In this document: positions 1 through 8,753 of the stretch, in pieces | How the letters are laid out: the number at the start of each line of letters is the position of its first letter | Numbering within the stretch: position 1 is the first letter of the stretch | Assembly: GCA_963710625.1 (NCBI GenBank) | Contig: CAVQBG010000022.1 | Coordinates: 248,001 to 312,000, forward strand | Reading direction: 5' to 3' | Source of the DNA: Sva-07 sp963710625 | GTDB taxonomy: Bacteria > Actinomycetota > Acidimicrobiia > Acidimicrobiales > Ilumatobacteraceae | Length of the DNA stretch: 64,000 nucleotides | Made by a program: the position numbers and the translations under genes | The notes under the pieces: generated by a model | The model's input: only the letters and a program-made list of their open reading frames with translations | The model's database searches: none | Told to the model about the DNA's origin: nothing

Positions 1-410
1 AACTGGGCGGTCGTCTCGCCGCCCGGAAACACGTCGTGATGGGGATCACCGGCCCAGTCCGGGGGGCCGAATCGCTCGACGAAGGTGCCGAACGTCATCC
101 CGTCGATCTCCGGGCCGGGGTCGTGCTCTCCGAAGTCGGCATCCACTGCCATCTCGAGGTCGCCGAGCGCCGGAGCGATCACCTCGGCGGTTTCGATCGC
201 CCGCTGGAAGTTGCTGGCGATCAGGACGTCGGCCGGGAGCTCGCCCGTCGCCGCGAGCCGGTCGCGGAGTCGCTCGGCCTGCCGGCGACCGAGATCCGAC
301 AACCCGCTGCAGGTGCGGAATCCACCGATCACGCGGTTGACGGTGACGTTCGACTCGCCGTGCCGGATGAAGGCGAGGGTCGTCAGTGATGCACGTTCGG
401 TGTCCGTCAC
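1..410 (-). CDS. Histidine phosphatase family protein (C-terminus cut by window edge)
   Basis: Phosphoglycerate-mutase-like phosphatase. The phosphohistidine signature RHGES is at residues 16-20, followed by a typical 'SDLGRRQAERL' segment and 'ASNFQRAIETAEVI' (the conserved Arg that binds phosphate). The family works through a phosphohistidine intermediate on small phosphoesters; the substrate cannot be told. The GTG at 410 was chosen because it lies just before the beta strand leading to RHGES. A -10-like TACCAT (plus-strand 418-423) lies 7 bases before it, suggesting a leaderless transcript. It is divergent from the lipoprotein gene at 473. The 3' end lies outside the window. Confidence 0.85.
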   Translation of the reverse strand, partial: MTDTERASLTTLAFIRHGESNVTVNRVIGGFRTCSGLSDLGRRQAERLRDRLAATGELPADVLIASNFQRAIETAEVIAPALGDLEMAVDADFGEHDPGPEIDGMTFGTFVERFGPPDWAGDPHHDVFPGGETTAQ

Positions 411-472
411 CCGAACGATGGTACGAGGCCGGCCGGCGGGCGCCTCGCCCGGCCAGACCCTACGCTCCAGAC

Positions 473-1579
473 ATGGTCACGGTCCGGGTCCTGAGCGCCC
501 TCCTGGTCGCCGGTGGGTTCGCAGCGTCATGCACGTCGACCGCCGAGGTGGCCGTGACGTCGGACCCGAGGCTGCCGGTCGCGAGCACCGAGCTCGCCGA
601 CACATCGCCGCCAACCGAGGCGACATCCGCGAGCGCCGCGACGACCGCTGCGCCCAGCGCGACCGTGTTGCCGGTCGCTCCCGCCGATCGCGCGGCGGCG
701 ATGTGCGCACGCTCGGGCGTGACCACGTGGGGGGTGGTCGCAAACGACCGGCTGGCCGAGGCGTCCGGCCTCGTCGCCAGCCGCGCCCACCCGGACGTGC
801 TGTGGTCGCACAACGACGGTGGCATCACGCCCGGAGTTTTCGCCGTCGCCACCGACGGCTTCGATCTCGGGTTCCATCCGCTCGACGCCGTCGACGCCGT
901 CGACGTCGAGGACATCGCCCTCGTGAGCGGCGGGGACGGCGACGACATCCTGCTCGCCGACATCGGCGACAACGGTGCGGTCCGCGACTCGATCACCGTG
1001 TTCCGCTTCGCCGAGCCGGATCCGGCAGTGGTCGGCGAGGTGACCGTTGTGGAGCGCCTCGAGTTCGTGTACCCCGACGGACCACACAACGCCGAGGTAC
1101 TCCTCGTGGACGACGCCGCCGGGCGAGTGGTGATCGTGACGAAGGAGCAGGCGCGAGCCGCCAACGGCACCGCAGACGCCGTCGGGGCCACGTTGCCGTC
1201 GCTCGTGTTCGAAGGCTCGCTCGACGGCCACGGTACCGGACCCGTCGAGCTGGTGGCCGCCGGTCAGATCGACATGTCACGCCTCGAGGGCCTCGCGATG
1301 GCGAGCGGGCCACACCCCGCCACGCTGCTCGGTTTCGGTGGGGTGCCGACCGGAGGAGACGTGTCCGCCGACGGTGCGCTGGTCGCGTTGCGAACCTACG
1401 AAGCGGTGTGGTTGTGGGCGCGCCGGCCCGGCGAAACCGTCGCGGCGGCGCTCGCCGGCGAGCCGTGCGAGGTGACGGTCGCCCCGGAGGCCCAGGGCGA
1501 GGCCGTCGCGTTCGTCGGCGGGGGACTGGTGACGCTCGGTGAGGGTGTCAACCAGCCACTGCACCGCCTCGCCGACTGA
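473..1579 (+). CDS. Secreted lipoprotein, esterase-like-phytase/propeller-type
   Basis: A 368-residue lipoprotein. A short hydrophobic signal peptide ends in a lipobox with the acylated Cys at residue 20 (AASC), so the protein is expected on the outer face of the membrane. The mature part has a family pattern seen in esterase-like phytase/SdiA-regulated propeller proteins: 'LWSHNDGG', then 'VEDIALV', then 'LLADIGDN' and 'FRFAEPDP'. No enzymatic activity can be assigned. An upstream in-frame ATG at 386 was rejected because it would bury the signal peptide. TACGCT at 461-466, six bases before the ATG, looks like a leaderless -10 element. It ends convergently with the next gene in a palindrome. 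Confidence 0.6.
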   Translation: MVTVRVLSALLVAGGFAASCTSTAEVAVTSDPRLPVASTELADTSPPTEATSASAATTAAPSATVLPVAPADRAAAMCARSGVTTWGVVANDRLAEASGLVASRAHPDVLWSHNDGGITPGVFAVATDGFDLGFHPLDAVDAVDVEDIALVSGGDGDDILLADIGDNGAVRDSITVFRFAEPDPAVVGEVTVVERLEFVYPDGPHNAEVLLVDDAAGRVVIVTKEQARAANGTADAVGATLPSLVFEGSLDGHGTGPVELVAAGQIDMSRLEGLAMASGPHPATLLGFGGVPTGGDVSADGALVALRTYEAVWLWARRPGETVAAALAGEPCEVTVAPEAQGEAVAFVGGGLVTLGEGVNQPLHRLAD

Positions 1580-1601
1580 CCGGCACGGACGTCGCCGGTC
1601 A
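1577..1601. terminator. Bidirectional palindrome spanning two stop codons
   Basis: TGACCGGC at 1577-1584 pairs perfectly with GCCGGTCA at 1594-1601 across a 9-base loop. The outer three bases are the TGA stop codons of the plus gene (1577-1579) and of the minus gene (1599-1601). There is no T-tract. It is a likely terminator for both converging transcripts. Confidence 0.55.
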
Positions 1602-2567
1602 ACCGCAGATGCCGAAGTTGTTCGCCAGCGGCGTCATGCCGGCAGCGTCGGCACGATCGCGGAACTCGGCGAGTCCGGGCTGCTGTTCGATCCAGTCGAT
1701 CCGCGCTGCCTGAGCGTCCGTTGCGGGCTCCACTCGGAACACGAACGCACTGAACGCCTCGGCGAAGTCCTCCTCGGGGTTGGTGGCTGCGTACACCCCG
1801 AAGAACCCGTCGTCGAGTGAGCACCGTTCGTCGGCATCCTCCGGTGAGTCCTCCAGCGGATCGAGTCCGGCGAGGAGGTCGTCGTCCCAGAACGCATCGA
1901 TCCAGGCGAGCATCAGCGCCTCCGGCAGATAGCACCCGTCCCCGTTGAAGTAGGTGTCGCACGCGTCGATCGCTTCGTCGGTGCGATCGAGCTGCGTGCT
2001 CGTCGCAGTGAACACGTGAGAGAACTCGTGAGCGAGCGTCAACAGCAACTCGTCGGGGTCGACGGCCGCCTCGACCGTGTTCACCGACATCTGGAACTGG
2101 CTGCCGTCGGCGTCGATCGCAGTCACGAACGCCAACGTCTCGGCGGCCTCGTCGCCATCGGGCTCGAAGCCGCCGAACAGTGCGAGATCGGTCAGCTGCC
2201 CTGGCGGTGTGATCGCCGCGAGGTCGTTCCAGGCGTCGACGATCACCGGGTCGTCGGACCCGAAGCAGACGTCGGAGAGCTCGCCGTCGATCACGTCGTA
2301 CGCCGAGGTGAACACGAAGTCCTCGTCACCTCCCGTCAGTGCCTCTTCGGAGCAGTCGGCACGGGCCGCCGTCGACTCGTCGACCGACTCGTCGCCGACG
2401 CCGGGTTCGTCGTCGACCGGCTCGACGACGGGCTCGCTCACCGCCGGCTGGTCGACGTCGTCGGTGGTGCTGACGGCCGTGTCGGCGTCGTCCGCGCATG
2501 CGACCATCATGACGCTCGCCGTGAGGAGGAGAGCGAGGGCGTGGCGTGCCGACCTGGGCGTGCGCAT
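1599..2567 (-). CDS. Lipoprotein with HExxH zinc-metallopeptidase-like motif
   Basis: A 322-residue predicted lipoprotein. The signal peptide ends at Cys24 (VAC lipobox) and is followed by an acidic, low-complexity linker to about residue 75. The remainder looks globular and carries HEFSH near residue 180, the HExxH pattern of gluzincin-type metallopeptidases, inside 'LLLTLAHEFSHVF'. A Cys pair further on ('DACDTYFNGDGCYLPEALM') precedes an acidic segment with Glu residues that could supply the third ligand. I do not recognise a named family. The start chosen (ATG at 2567) gives a normal signal peptide; a longer reading upstream is shadow. Its 3' end converges on the 473 lipoprotein gene. Confidence 0.6.
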   Translation of the reverse strand: MRTPRSARHALALLLTASVMMVACADDADTAVSTTDDVDQPAVSEPVVEPVDDEPGVGDESVDESTAARADCSEEALTGGDEDFVFTSAYDVIDGELSDVCFGSDDPVIVDAWNDLAAITPPGQLTDLALFGGFEPDGDEAAETLAFVTAIDADGSQFQMSVNTVEAAVDPDELLLTLAHEFSHVFTATSTQLDRTDEAIDACDTYFNGDGCYLPEALMLAWIDAFWDDDLLAGLDPLEDSPEDADERCSLDDGFFGVYAATNPEEDFAEAFSAFVFRVEPATDAQAARIDWIEQQPGLAEFRDRADAAGMTPLANNFGICG

Positions 2568-2617
2568 CAGTCGATCATGGCACGACGCCACCGTGGTCTC
2601 GCCCCCACCGGCGGCGC

Positions 2618-3850
2618 TCAGGACAAGCGGCGCAGTTCGGTGTTGCGCCGGTAGGTGATCGCGACCACGAGGAAGCCGACCGCTGCGGCGAGGCTGATCG
2701 TGTTCCCCACCCCGATGATCGACGCCACCGTACCGAGCAACAACGCCCCGAACGGGAGCAGGCCGATGGTCACCAGCGTGTAGAGACCCATCACACGCCC
2801 CATGACCGCCTGCGGGGTGTTCGCCTGGATCAGACCCTGGTTCATGTTGATGAAGAAGCCACCCGCCAGGCCCATCAGGAACGAGAGCACCAGCACCTGG
2901 GCGAAGCTGTTCGACCGACCGATCAGGAAGGTGATCGCCGTTCCGCACATCATCGCCCGTTGGAAGACCGCTCCCTTGTTCCGCATGTCGCCCTTTCGCA
3001 TGACGACGACCGACGAGATCGCGATCCCGAGGCCCATGAGCGCGAACGGAATCGCCGCATCACCTGCCGTGCGGCCGAGTTCGTCCTTCACGTGTGCCTG
3101 CATCGTGACCATCACCGCCGGGTTGATCGTGAGGCTGGCGACGAGCAGCAACCCGAAGAGGGTGGCGAGGTTGTGGTCGGCGAGCACGTGTCGCACCGCC
3201 AGTCGGGTCTCGGCGACCACCGACCGGCGTTCGCCGACCTCCTCGTGCGCAGGCACCTCGAGACGCAACAGGAAGGCGATACCGACGAACAGCAGGATCG
3301 CCTGGAACCAGAACGCCCCCTCGAAACCGAACTGGTCGCCGACCGTCTTGGCGAGCACCGGCCCGAGGATCATCGACAGCGTCATTGCGATCGCGTTCAC
3401 GGCGATCGCGCTGAACAACTGGTCCTTGGCGACGAGCGCGGGAATCAGTGCCGAACGCACCGGCGAGCCGATCGCCGACGCCGACCCGGCGAGCAGCGTC
3501 GCCACGATGATCCAGCCGAGACCGATCCGGTCGGCGCCGACGAGCACCGCCGTCGCCATCATGGCCACGCCGCCCGCCAACTGGGTTGCGATCAGCATCC
3601 GCCGTCGATCCCAGCGGTCGGCCCATGCTCCCGCCTGGAGCACGAGGAGTGCAGCCGGCAGCCCGAGCGTGAACACGACCAGTCCCTGGGTGCCCTCCCC
3701 GCGCTGCAGCCCGTCGAGCACCAGCCACCCGAACACGAACCGCTGCGCATTGGCGACCAGGAAGAACGTGACGTTGTTGAACCAGAGGAAGCGGAACTGC
3801 CGCGACGTGAGCGCGTTCGCCGGTCGGTGCGTCGGTGTCTCGATCGCCAC
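2618..3850 (-). CDS. MFS transporter
   Basis: About 410 residues with roughly twelve hydrophobic helices. It shows Major Facilitator features: 'GAWADRWDRRRMLIATQLAGG' at the loop 2-3 position (the GxxxDRxGRR motif), and the related 'LMGLAGGFFINMNQGLIQ' and 'GRVMGLYTLVTIGLLPFGAL' typical of the enterobactin-exporter (EntS)-like DHA3 group. It is likely an inner-membrane drug or small-molecule exporter; the substrate is unknown. The GTG at 3850 was chosen because the preceding reading is arginine-rich low complexity and the family starts with 'LxSRQFRFLWFNN'. It is divergent from the PhyH-family gene. Confidence is high for the family and low for the exact start. Confidence 0.85.
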   Translation of the reverse strand: MAIETPTHRPANALTSRQFRFLWFNNVTFFLVANAQRFVFGWLVLDGLQRGEGTQGLVVFTLGLPAALLVLQAGAWADRWDRRRMLIATQLAGGVAMMATAVLVGADRIGLGWIIVATLLAGSASAIGSPVRSALIPALVAKDQLFSAIAVNAIAMTLSMILGPVLAKTVGDQFGFEGAFWFQAILLFVGIAFLLRLEVPAHEEVGERRSVVAETRLAVRHVLADHNLATLFGLLLVASLTINPAVMVTMQAHVKDELGRTAGDAAIPFALMGLGIAISSVVVMRKGDMRNKGAVFQRAMMCGTAITFLIGRSNSFAQVLVLSFLMGLAGGFFINMNQGLIQANTPQAVMGRVMGLYTLVTIGLLPFGALLLGTVASIIGVGNTISLAAAVGFLVVAITYRRNTELRRLS

Positions 3851-3932
3851 CTCGACAGCGTGACAGCCAAGGTCCCTCCGCGAGCGAGCCGGACGGGCCC
3901 GGCGGGATCGGGTGCGAGTACGTTGGGCAGCC

Positions 3933-4760
3933 ATGGGACGCCGCATCGGGGACCGGTACGTCGTGAGCGACGATGAGCGGTCCACCTTCGAGCGCGACGG
4001 CTACGTGCACCTTCCGGGCGTGCTGACCGCGGACGAGGTGGATGCGATCGAGGTGGTCTACGACCGGTTCCTTCGCGGCGCGATCGACGTCCCGGGCAAG
4101 GATCTGAACGACATGGTGACGGGGGAGTACGGCACCGATCCGGGCCGGTACACGATCTTCAACGTGATGTTGCCGCGCCGGTATCACCCCGCCTGGCAGG
4201 AGAACATCTTCGAGCGCGTCGGCCTCGGTATCGCCGAGCAGCTGTGCGGCGAGGGCATGGCGCTCGACTTCGACCAGCTCCTCGCCAAGCAGCCGGGCCG
4301 TGACGACGCGGTCTTCGCGTGGCACCAGGATCAGGCCTACTGGATCAACACCGACGACCGCCGTACGGCGACGTGCTGGCTCGCGGTCGACGACTCGACG
4401 ATCGAGAACGGATGCATGCAGTTCCTCCCGGGCAGCCACCGTGAACCTGTCCGGCCGCACCGACCGGCCAGCGGGAGCCGCGAGGACCAGCACACGCTCG
4501 TGACGGACCTGCGGCCCGACGACGTCCTCGTCCCCGTCGAGATCCGACGAGGCGACATCACCGTTCACAACGAAGGTGTCCTGCACGGCTCGGGTGGCAA
4601 CACCTCAGCGGCGAGCCGTCGCCGCGCGTACATCACCGCGTTCCGGTCGATCGAGACGGTTCGGCAGGAACGCTCGCTCGGGTTCACCCACTCACACAAC
4701 GACGCACCCGACATCCTCGCGAGGGTCGACGGGCTGCTCGCCACCGACCCGAGGCCGTAA
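3933..4760 (+). CDS. Phytanoyl-CoA dioxygenase (PhyH) family protein
   Basis: A 275-residue non-haem Fe(II)/2-oxoglutarate dioxygenase. The N-terminus 'FERDGYVHLPGVLTADEVD' is the classic PhyH opening. The iron ligands are visible as HxD (His131, Asp133 in WHQDQ) and a distal His near 218 in 'NEGVLHGSGGN', followed by an Arg-rich strand that would bind 2-oxoglutarate. 'GCMQFLPGSH' is also characteristic. The family hydroxylates diverse small molecules, and no substrate is implied by the neighbours. The following gene starts 10 bases after its stop, and that gene's -10-like hexamer overlaps the TAA stop, so the downstream gene may be transcribed both by read-through and from its own start. Confidence 0.88.
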   Translation: MGRRIGDRYVVSDDERSTFERDGYVHLPGVLTADEVDAIEVVYDRFLRGAIDVPGKDLNDMVTGEYGTDPGRYTIFNVMLPRRYHPAWQENIFERVGLGIAEQLCGEGMALDFDQLLAKQPGRDDAVFAWHQDQAYWINTDDRRTATCWLAVDDSTIENGCMQFLPGSHREPVRPHRPASGSREDQHTLVTDLRPDDVLVPVEIRRGDITVHNEGVLHGSGGNTSAASRRRAYITAFRSIETVRQERSLGFTHSHNDAPDILARVDGLLATDPRP

Positions 4761-4769
4761 GGTCGGTCC

Positions 4770-5786
4770 ATGCAGCTCACCTACACAGAGCAGGAACTGA
4801 TGCAGGATCACCCTGACCTGCAGCCCCAGGTGATCCTCGGCCAACGGGTTCATGGCGGATTCGACGGCACCGGCACGTACTGCCCGCCCCGTGCGTTCGT
4901 GCGCGAGCAGGCGCTCGATGCCTGGAGCGACGCGCTCGTCGCCCGCGGCGGTGAGATGTTCGACGCCGATTCGTCGCTGCTCGCCGGTGTGCGCGTCGTC
5001 AATGTCGATCAGCAGCGGGTGCTGCTGCGCAACGGCCTCGGTCGCTGGTTCTGGGACCAGTTGACGATCACGGGCAAGATCGAGGCACACGGTCGTCTGT
5101 TGGCGGACATCGCCTTCCCGGATCTCCAGCCGGTGATCGTCGACGACATCTCCGAGATGGCGATCGGTCATCTCGGTGGTGGTCTGCTCGTCGCCCACGG
5201 ACTCGACGAGGGTGGCCAACCCGACCTCGGCATCGGTGGACACGACGTGATGTGGTTCCTCGCTCGTGACCTCGCATTCGGTGAGGATGCGTATCCCGAC
5301 GCCGAACCGCCCGACAACATCGGGCGGCCCGATGCGGGTGTGCGGTACATGCCCGAGCTTCCACCGGAGATCGAGGGTCTGATCTCGCTGCTCGCGAACC
5401 TGCTGATCATCGAGTTCCGGGCTGAACTCGGCTTCGCCGAAGCACAGGCGATCCTGCGGTCGCCCGACGTCTTCACCGACCGCCGCGACGAGGCGGAACT
5501 CGCAGCGGAGATCATCGAGCGCATCCGCACCGACGAGCTGATCCACGTCCGTTCGCTGTGCGTGTACCTCGGGGAGCTGCGCTCGGTGACGTTCCGGACC
5601 GATGCCGGCGGCACGGTCAGCGGCAGCGAGCTGATCGACCGCTTCTGGGACGGGATGGTGCGCTGGGCGACGGTCGATCAGCCGGCGCTCAACGCCGAGC
5701 GGGTGCGCCTCGACGTCGACGCCTACCTCGCCACCCATCCCGACGCGCAACGCGTCCGCGCCGAGTTCGACGGGGCCGGCAGCTGA
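4770..5786 (+). CDS. Conserved hypothetical protein, possibly ferritin-like in its C-terminal half
   Basis: A 338-residue soluble protein with no signal peptide. I do not recognise the family. The central helical stretch around residues 200-270 has one helix with spaced acidic residues ('LLIIEFRAELGFAEAQAIL') and a later ExxH ('TDELIHVRSLCVYL'). Together these resemble the carboxylate and ExxH ligands of ferritin-like di-metal proteins, but this is only a pattern impression. TAAGGT at 4758-4763, six bases before the ATG, suggests a leaderless transcript. It lies just downstream of the PhyH dioxygenase in the same direction, so a functional link is possible but unproven. Confidence 0.5.
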   Translation: MQLTYTEQELMQDHPDLQPQVILGQRVHGGFDGTGTYCPPRAFVREQALDAWSDALVARGGEMFDADSSLLAGVRVVNVDQQRVLLRNGLGRWFWDQLTITGKIEAHGRLLADIAFPDLQPVIVDDISEMAIGHLGGGLLVAHGLDEGGQPDLGIGGHDVMWFLARDLAFGEDAYPDAEPPDNIGRPDAGVRYMPELPPEIEGLISLLANLLIIEFRAELGFAEAQAILRSPDVFTDRRDEAELAAEIIERIRTDELIHVRSLCVYLGELRSVTFRTDAGGTVSGSELIDRFWDGMVRWATVDQPALNAERVRLDVDAYLATHPDAQRVRAEFDGAGS

Positions 5787-5975
5787 CGTTGCCGGCCAGC
5801 GCCCACCGTTCAGCGTCCACGAGACGCCACGTACGACCGCATCAAAGGGCCAGTACCGCTGCACGCCTCGTGGGCGACGTGCGATCAAACACGGCACCGA
5901 GGTCGAGATGTTCTTCGTCGACGAATCGTTCGACGGCTGACGCAGCGTCGGACGGCGGCCGACTACTGTCCACCC

Positions 5976-8192
5976 ATGCGTCGAGGAGTGGTTGCGGCAG
6001 TGCTGTGCGTGGTATCGGTGTCGGTGGTGCAGATGACGGCGGGGACCGCATCGGCCCTGCCGCCGGGGTTCACCGACGCTCCCGTGGCTGCGATCGCATC
6101 GCCGACCGCCGTCGAGTCACTACCGGGCGGGCGAGTGGCGGTGCTCGAGCAGGACAGCGGACGTGTGCGATTGATCGACTCCGTCACGGGCGCGTTGTTG
6201 CCGACCGCAGCGCTGCAGTTGGGCGTGTGCGGTGGTGGCGAACGCGGTCTGCTCGGGTTCACCCACGACCCCACCTTTGCGACGTCGGGTCGCGTGTACG
6301 TCTTCTACACCCGACCGTCGTCCGGCGCGCCCGGCGGGTGCGTCAACCGGGTGAGCGCGTTCGTGATGTCGGGCAACACGATCGACCCGGCGAGCGAGCA
6401 GGTGCTGCTCGACAACATCTCCTCGGTCAACGGCAACCACAACGCCGGTGACCTCGACATCGGCGCCGACGGCTTCCTCTACGTCTCGACGGGAGACGCC
6501 GGTGGTGACCCACGGGGCGACTCGGGCTCCGGCGGCAGCAACGACGCCGCGCAGGACCTCAGCCTGCTGAACGGCAAGATCCTGCGCATCGACCGGTTCA
6601 CCGGCGCGCCGGCGCCGGGCAATCCGCTCACGGGCGGAGTCACGTGCGCGACGAGGGGCAACACGCCGTCGACACCGACCACGACCTGCCGGGAGATCTT
6701 CGCCTGGGGTCTGCGCAACCCCTTCCGCTTCGCGTTCGATCCGAACAGCGCCTCGACACGGTTCTTCGTCAACGACGTCGGCCAGAGCGCTCGCGAGGAG
6801 ATCGACGACGGTCGTCTCGGCGCCGACTACGGCTGGAACAGTCGCGAGGGTCAGTGCCCCCGTGGACAGAACCCGCCCTGCGCGGGGCCGCCGCCCGGCG
6901 TCACCGACCCGATCACCGACTACGGCCGCGCTCAGGGGACCTTCATCACCGCGGGGGCATTCGTGCCGCGTGGCGTCTGGCCACCGGCCTTCGAAGGGGG
7001 CTACCTGTTCGCCGACGGCGGGTCCGGTCGGATCTGGCTGCGCTCCCGTGACGGCTCGGTCGACTGGGCAGACCCGATCCTCACCGGTGCCTTCGGGATC
7101 ACCGACATGGCCTTCGTCGACGGCGTCGCCGGTGCCGCCCTCTACTACACACTCAACGGCTCGTCGCAGGTCCGCAAACTCGTCGCCCCGCGGACCACGC
7201 AGGTGCCGGCGGGTTCGATCACCCGCATCTCGGGCGATCCGAACGGCCTTGCTGTGCTGTCGGTCGGCATCACGAACACCGCAGCGGGCGGGTACGTGCA
7301 GGTGTTGGACTGCACTGCGGCCCCCGGCGGTTTCTCGACGCTGAACGCGAGCGGACCCGGTCAGACGCTCGCCAATCTCGCCGTCGTGCAGTTCGACGCC
7401 AACGGGTCCGCCTGCATCTACAACGAATCGGCGACCGACATCTTCGTCGATCTCCAGGGGTACCTGGCGCCGAACGCGTTCTCCGCCCGAACCGTGCGGC
7501 TGCTCGACACCCGTCAACCCGGCCCGGGTCGACCGCCGATCCCAGCCGACGGTCGCGTGCGTTTCCGCGGCGAGCCCGACGGGCTCGCGGTCGTCTCGAT
7601 CGTGGCGACCGAGAGTGTGGCGTCCGGGTACCTGCAAGCGCTTCCGTGCGCAGCGGCACCCGGCGCATACTCGAACCTCAACGTCGATCGGGCCGGGCAG
7701 ACGATCGCCAACCTCGCCATCGTGCAACTCGATGCGCAGGGTGAGTCGTGCGTCTACACGAACGCAGGCGCCCATGTGATCGTCGACCTGCAGGGGTACC
7801 TGGCCCCGTCGTCGTTCACCCCGGTCTCGCAACGGTTGCGCGACACCCGCCAGCCGGCCCCGCAACCCCCGCTGCCCGCCGATGGACGAACGACCGTCAC
7901 CGGCCGGCCGGGCGGTTTGGCGGTGTTGTCGCTCGTCGTCACCGAGACACGTGACGGAGGGTACGTGCAGGCGTTGCCGTGCAGCGCACGCGAAGGTGCG
8001 TTCTCGAACCTCAACGCCGATTCGGCGGGACAGACGCGCGCCAACCTCGCGATCGTCCCGCTCGATGGTGCCGGTTCGACCTGCCTCTACACCCAGGCGA
8101 GCGCCCACCTGCTCGCAGACCTGCAGGGTTACCTCGACCCCGCCGTGTTCACCCCGGTGAATCGCCGACTGCTCGACACCCGCCAGCGCTGA
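5976..8192 (+). CDS. Secreted glucose/sorbosone dehydrogenase-type propeller protein with three C-terminal repeats
   Basis: A 738-residue exported protein. The signal peptide at residues 1-29 ends in an A-rich cleavage region. Residues ~30-405 match the PQQ-dependent sugar dehydrogenase (GSDH) beta-propeller family: 'LPGGRVAVLEQDSG', 'ERGLLGFTHDPTF', 'NHNAGDLDIGADG', 'IFAWGLRNPFRF', 'DVGQSAREEIDDG' and 'YLFADGGSGRIW'. The rest is three repeats of about 105 residues, each ending 'LQGYL...LLDTRQ' (the middle one 'LRDTRQ'). The same module occurs in the L,D-transpeptidase at 17283. The propeller may bind PQQ and Ca2+ and oxidise sugars, but many GSDH homologues are uncharacterised. TACTGT at 5964-5969, six bases before the ATG, suggests a leaderless transcript. 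Confidence 0.82.
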   Translation: MRRGVVAAVLCVVSVSVVQMTAGTASALPPGFTDAPVAAIASPTAVESLPGGRVAVLEQDSGRVRLIDSVTGALLPTAALQLGVCGGGERGLLGFTHDPTFATSGRVYVFYTRPSSGAPGGCVNRVSAFVMSGNTIDPASEQVLLDNISSVNGNHNAGDLDIGADGFLYVSTGDAGGDPRGDSGSGGSNDAAQDLSLLNGKILRIDRFTGAPAPGNPLTGGVTCATRGNTPSTPTTTCREIFAWGLRNPFRFAFDPNSASTRFFVNDVGQSAREEIDDGRLGADYGWNSREGQCPRGQNPPCAGPPPGVTDPITDYGRAQGTFITAGAFVPRGVWPPAFEGGYLFADGGSGRIWLRSRDGSVDWADPILTGAFGITDMAFVDGVAGAALYYTLNGSSQVRKLVAPRTTQVPAGSITRISGDPNGLAVLSVGITNTAAGGYVQVLDCTAAPGGFSTLNASGPGQTLANLAVVQFDANGSACIYNESATDIFVDLQGYLAPNAFSARTVRLLDTRQPGPGRPPIPADGRVRFRGEPDGLAVVSIVATESVASGYLQALPCAAAPGAYSNLNVDRAGQTIANLAIVQLDAQGESCVYTNAGAHVIVDLQGYLAPSSFTPVSQRLRDTRQPAPQPPLPADGRTTVTGRPGGLAVLSLVVTETRDGGYVQALPCSAREGAFSNLNADSAGQTRANLAIVPLDGAGSTCLYTQASAHLLADLQGYLDPAVFTPVNRRLLDTRQR

Positions 8193-8217
8193 TCGCGTAT
8201 CTCCTGCGCTGCTCTGC

Positions 8218-8715
8218 TCACCGCCTGCAGCTGTCGGCCGAGCGGAGCCGGGCGCGGAGTGCCCAGGCGAGCAGCACGATCGAGCCGACGGCGAGCACCG
8301 GTTGCACGGGCTCGAACCACTGCCGGGCACCGGTGGCTCCCAGTGCCACGATGACGAGCTTGTTGCACACCGGACATCCGACGGCGAAGAACGACAACAG
8401 GCCGGCGATGCCACCGTTGCGTGTGGGCGCGTCGATCTCGTCGCTGGCAGCCGCAGCGTCCGCCGTCGCGCGCACGTAGGTCGCGGCGAGGAGGCCGCCG
8501 AGCACCGCAGTGATCGCGAGCGTGGGGTAGGACCACCAGGTCACCGGGACCGGGCGTCCGAACACCGGATTGGGGATCACGTCCGTCGGGATCCCGATCA
8601 GCAACGCCACGCCGATCGCGGCGACCACAGCCGCCGCCCACCGCTGCGCCGGCCACCGCTGCAGTTGGTCCCACGCCGACGCGGGAGGCGTCGATGGAAG
8701 TTGGAGATCGACCAC
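8218..8715 (-). CDS. Small integral membrane protein with a CPVC motif
   Basis: A 165-residue protein with about four transmembrane segments: residues ~28-46, ~62-82, ~104-127 and ~138-156. A CPVC motif sits in the third ('FFAVGCPVCNKLVIVALG'). The CxxC within a membrane helix suggests metal or disulfide chemistry, but the family is not one I can name. The GTG start at 8715 has ACCCTA on the plus strand at 8723-8728 (TAGGGT read on the minus strand), seven bases before it, consistent with a leaderless transcript. It converges with the propeller-protein gene and is followed upstream on the same strand by the DUF2817 gene. Confidence 0.6.
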   Translation of the reverse strand: MVDLQLPSTPPASAWDQLQRWPAQRWAAAVVAAIGVALLIGIPTDVIPNPVFGRPVPVTWWSYPTLAITAVLGGLLAATYVRATADAAAASDEIDAPTRNGGIAGLLSFFAVGCPVCNKLVIVALGATGARQWFEPVQPVLAVGSIVLLAWALRARLRSADSCRR

Positions 8716-8753
8716 GGATCACACCCTAGGGGGTATCGATCCCGAAGTGGACG

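Noticed and set aside
85..1542. Long arginine-rich open reading on the plus strand over the phosphatase and lipoprotein genes.
   Set aside because: Composition is typical of an out-of-frame reading in high-GC DNA. The overlapping genes have clear motifs and signal peptides.
5842..5940. Short reading ending 'KHGTEVEMFFVDESFDG' before the propeller gene.
   Set aside because: It has no plausible start and is too short. It could be a gene remnant, but nothing supports it.
6120..8414. 764-codon minus-strand open reading under the propeller gene.
   Set aside because: It is the antisense of a well-supported secreted protein and has no recognisable domain.
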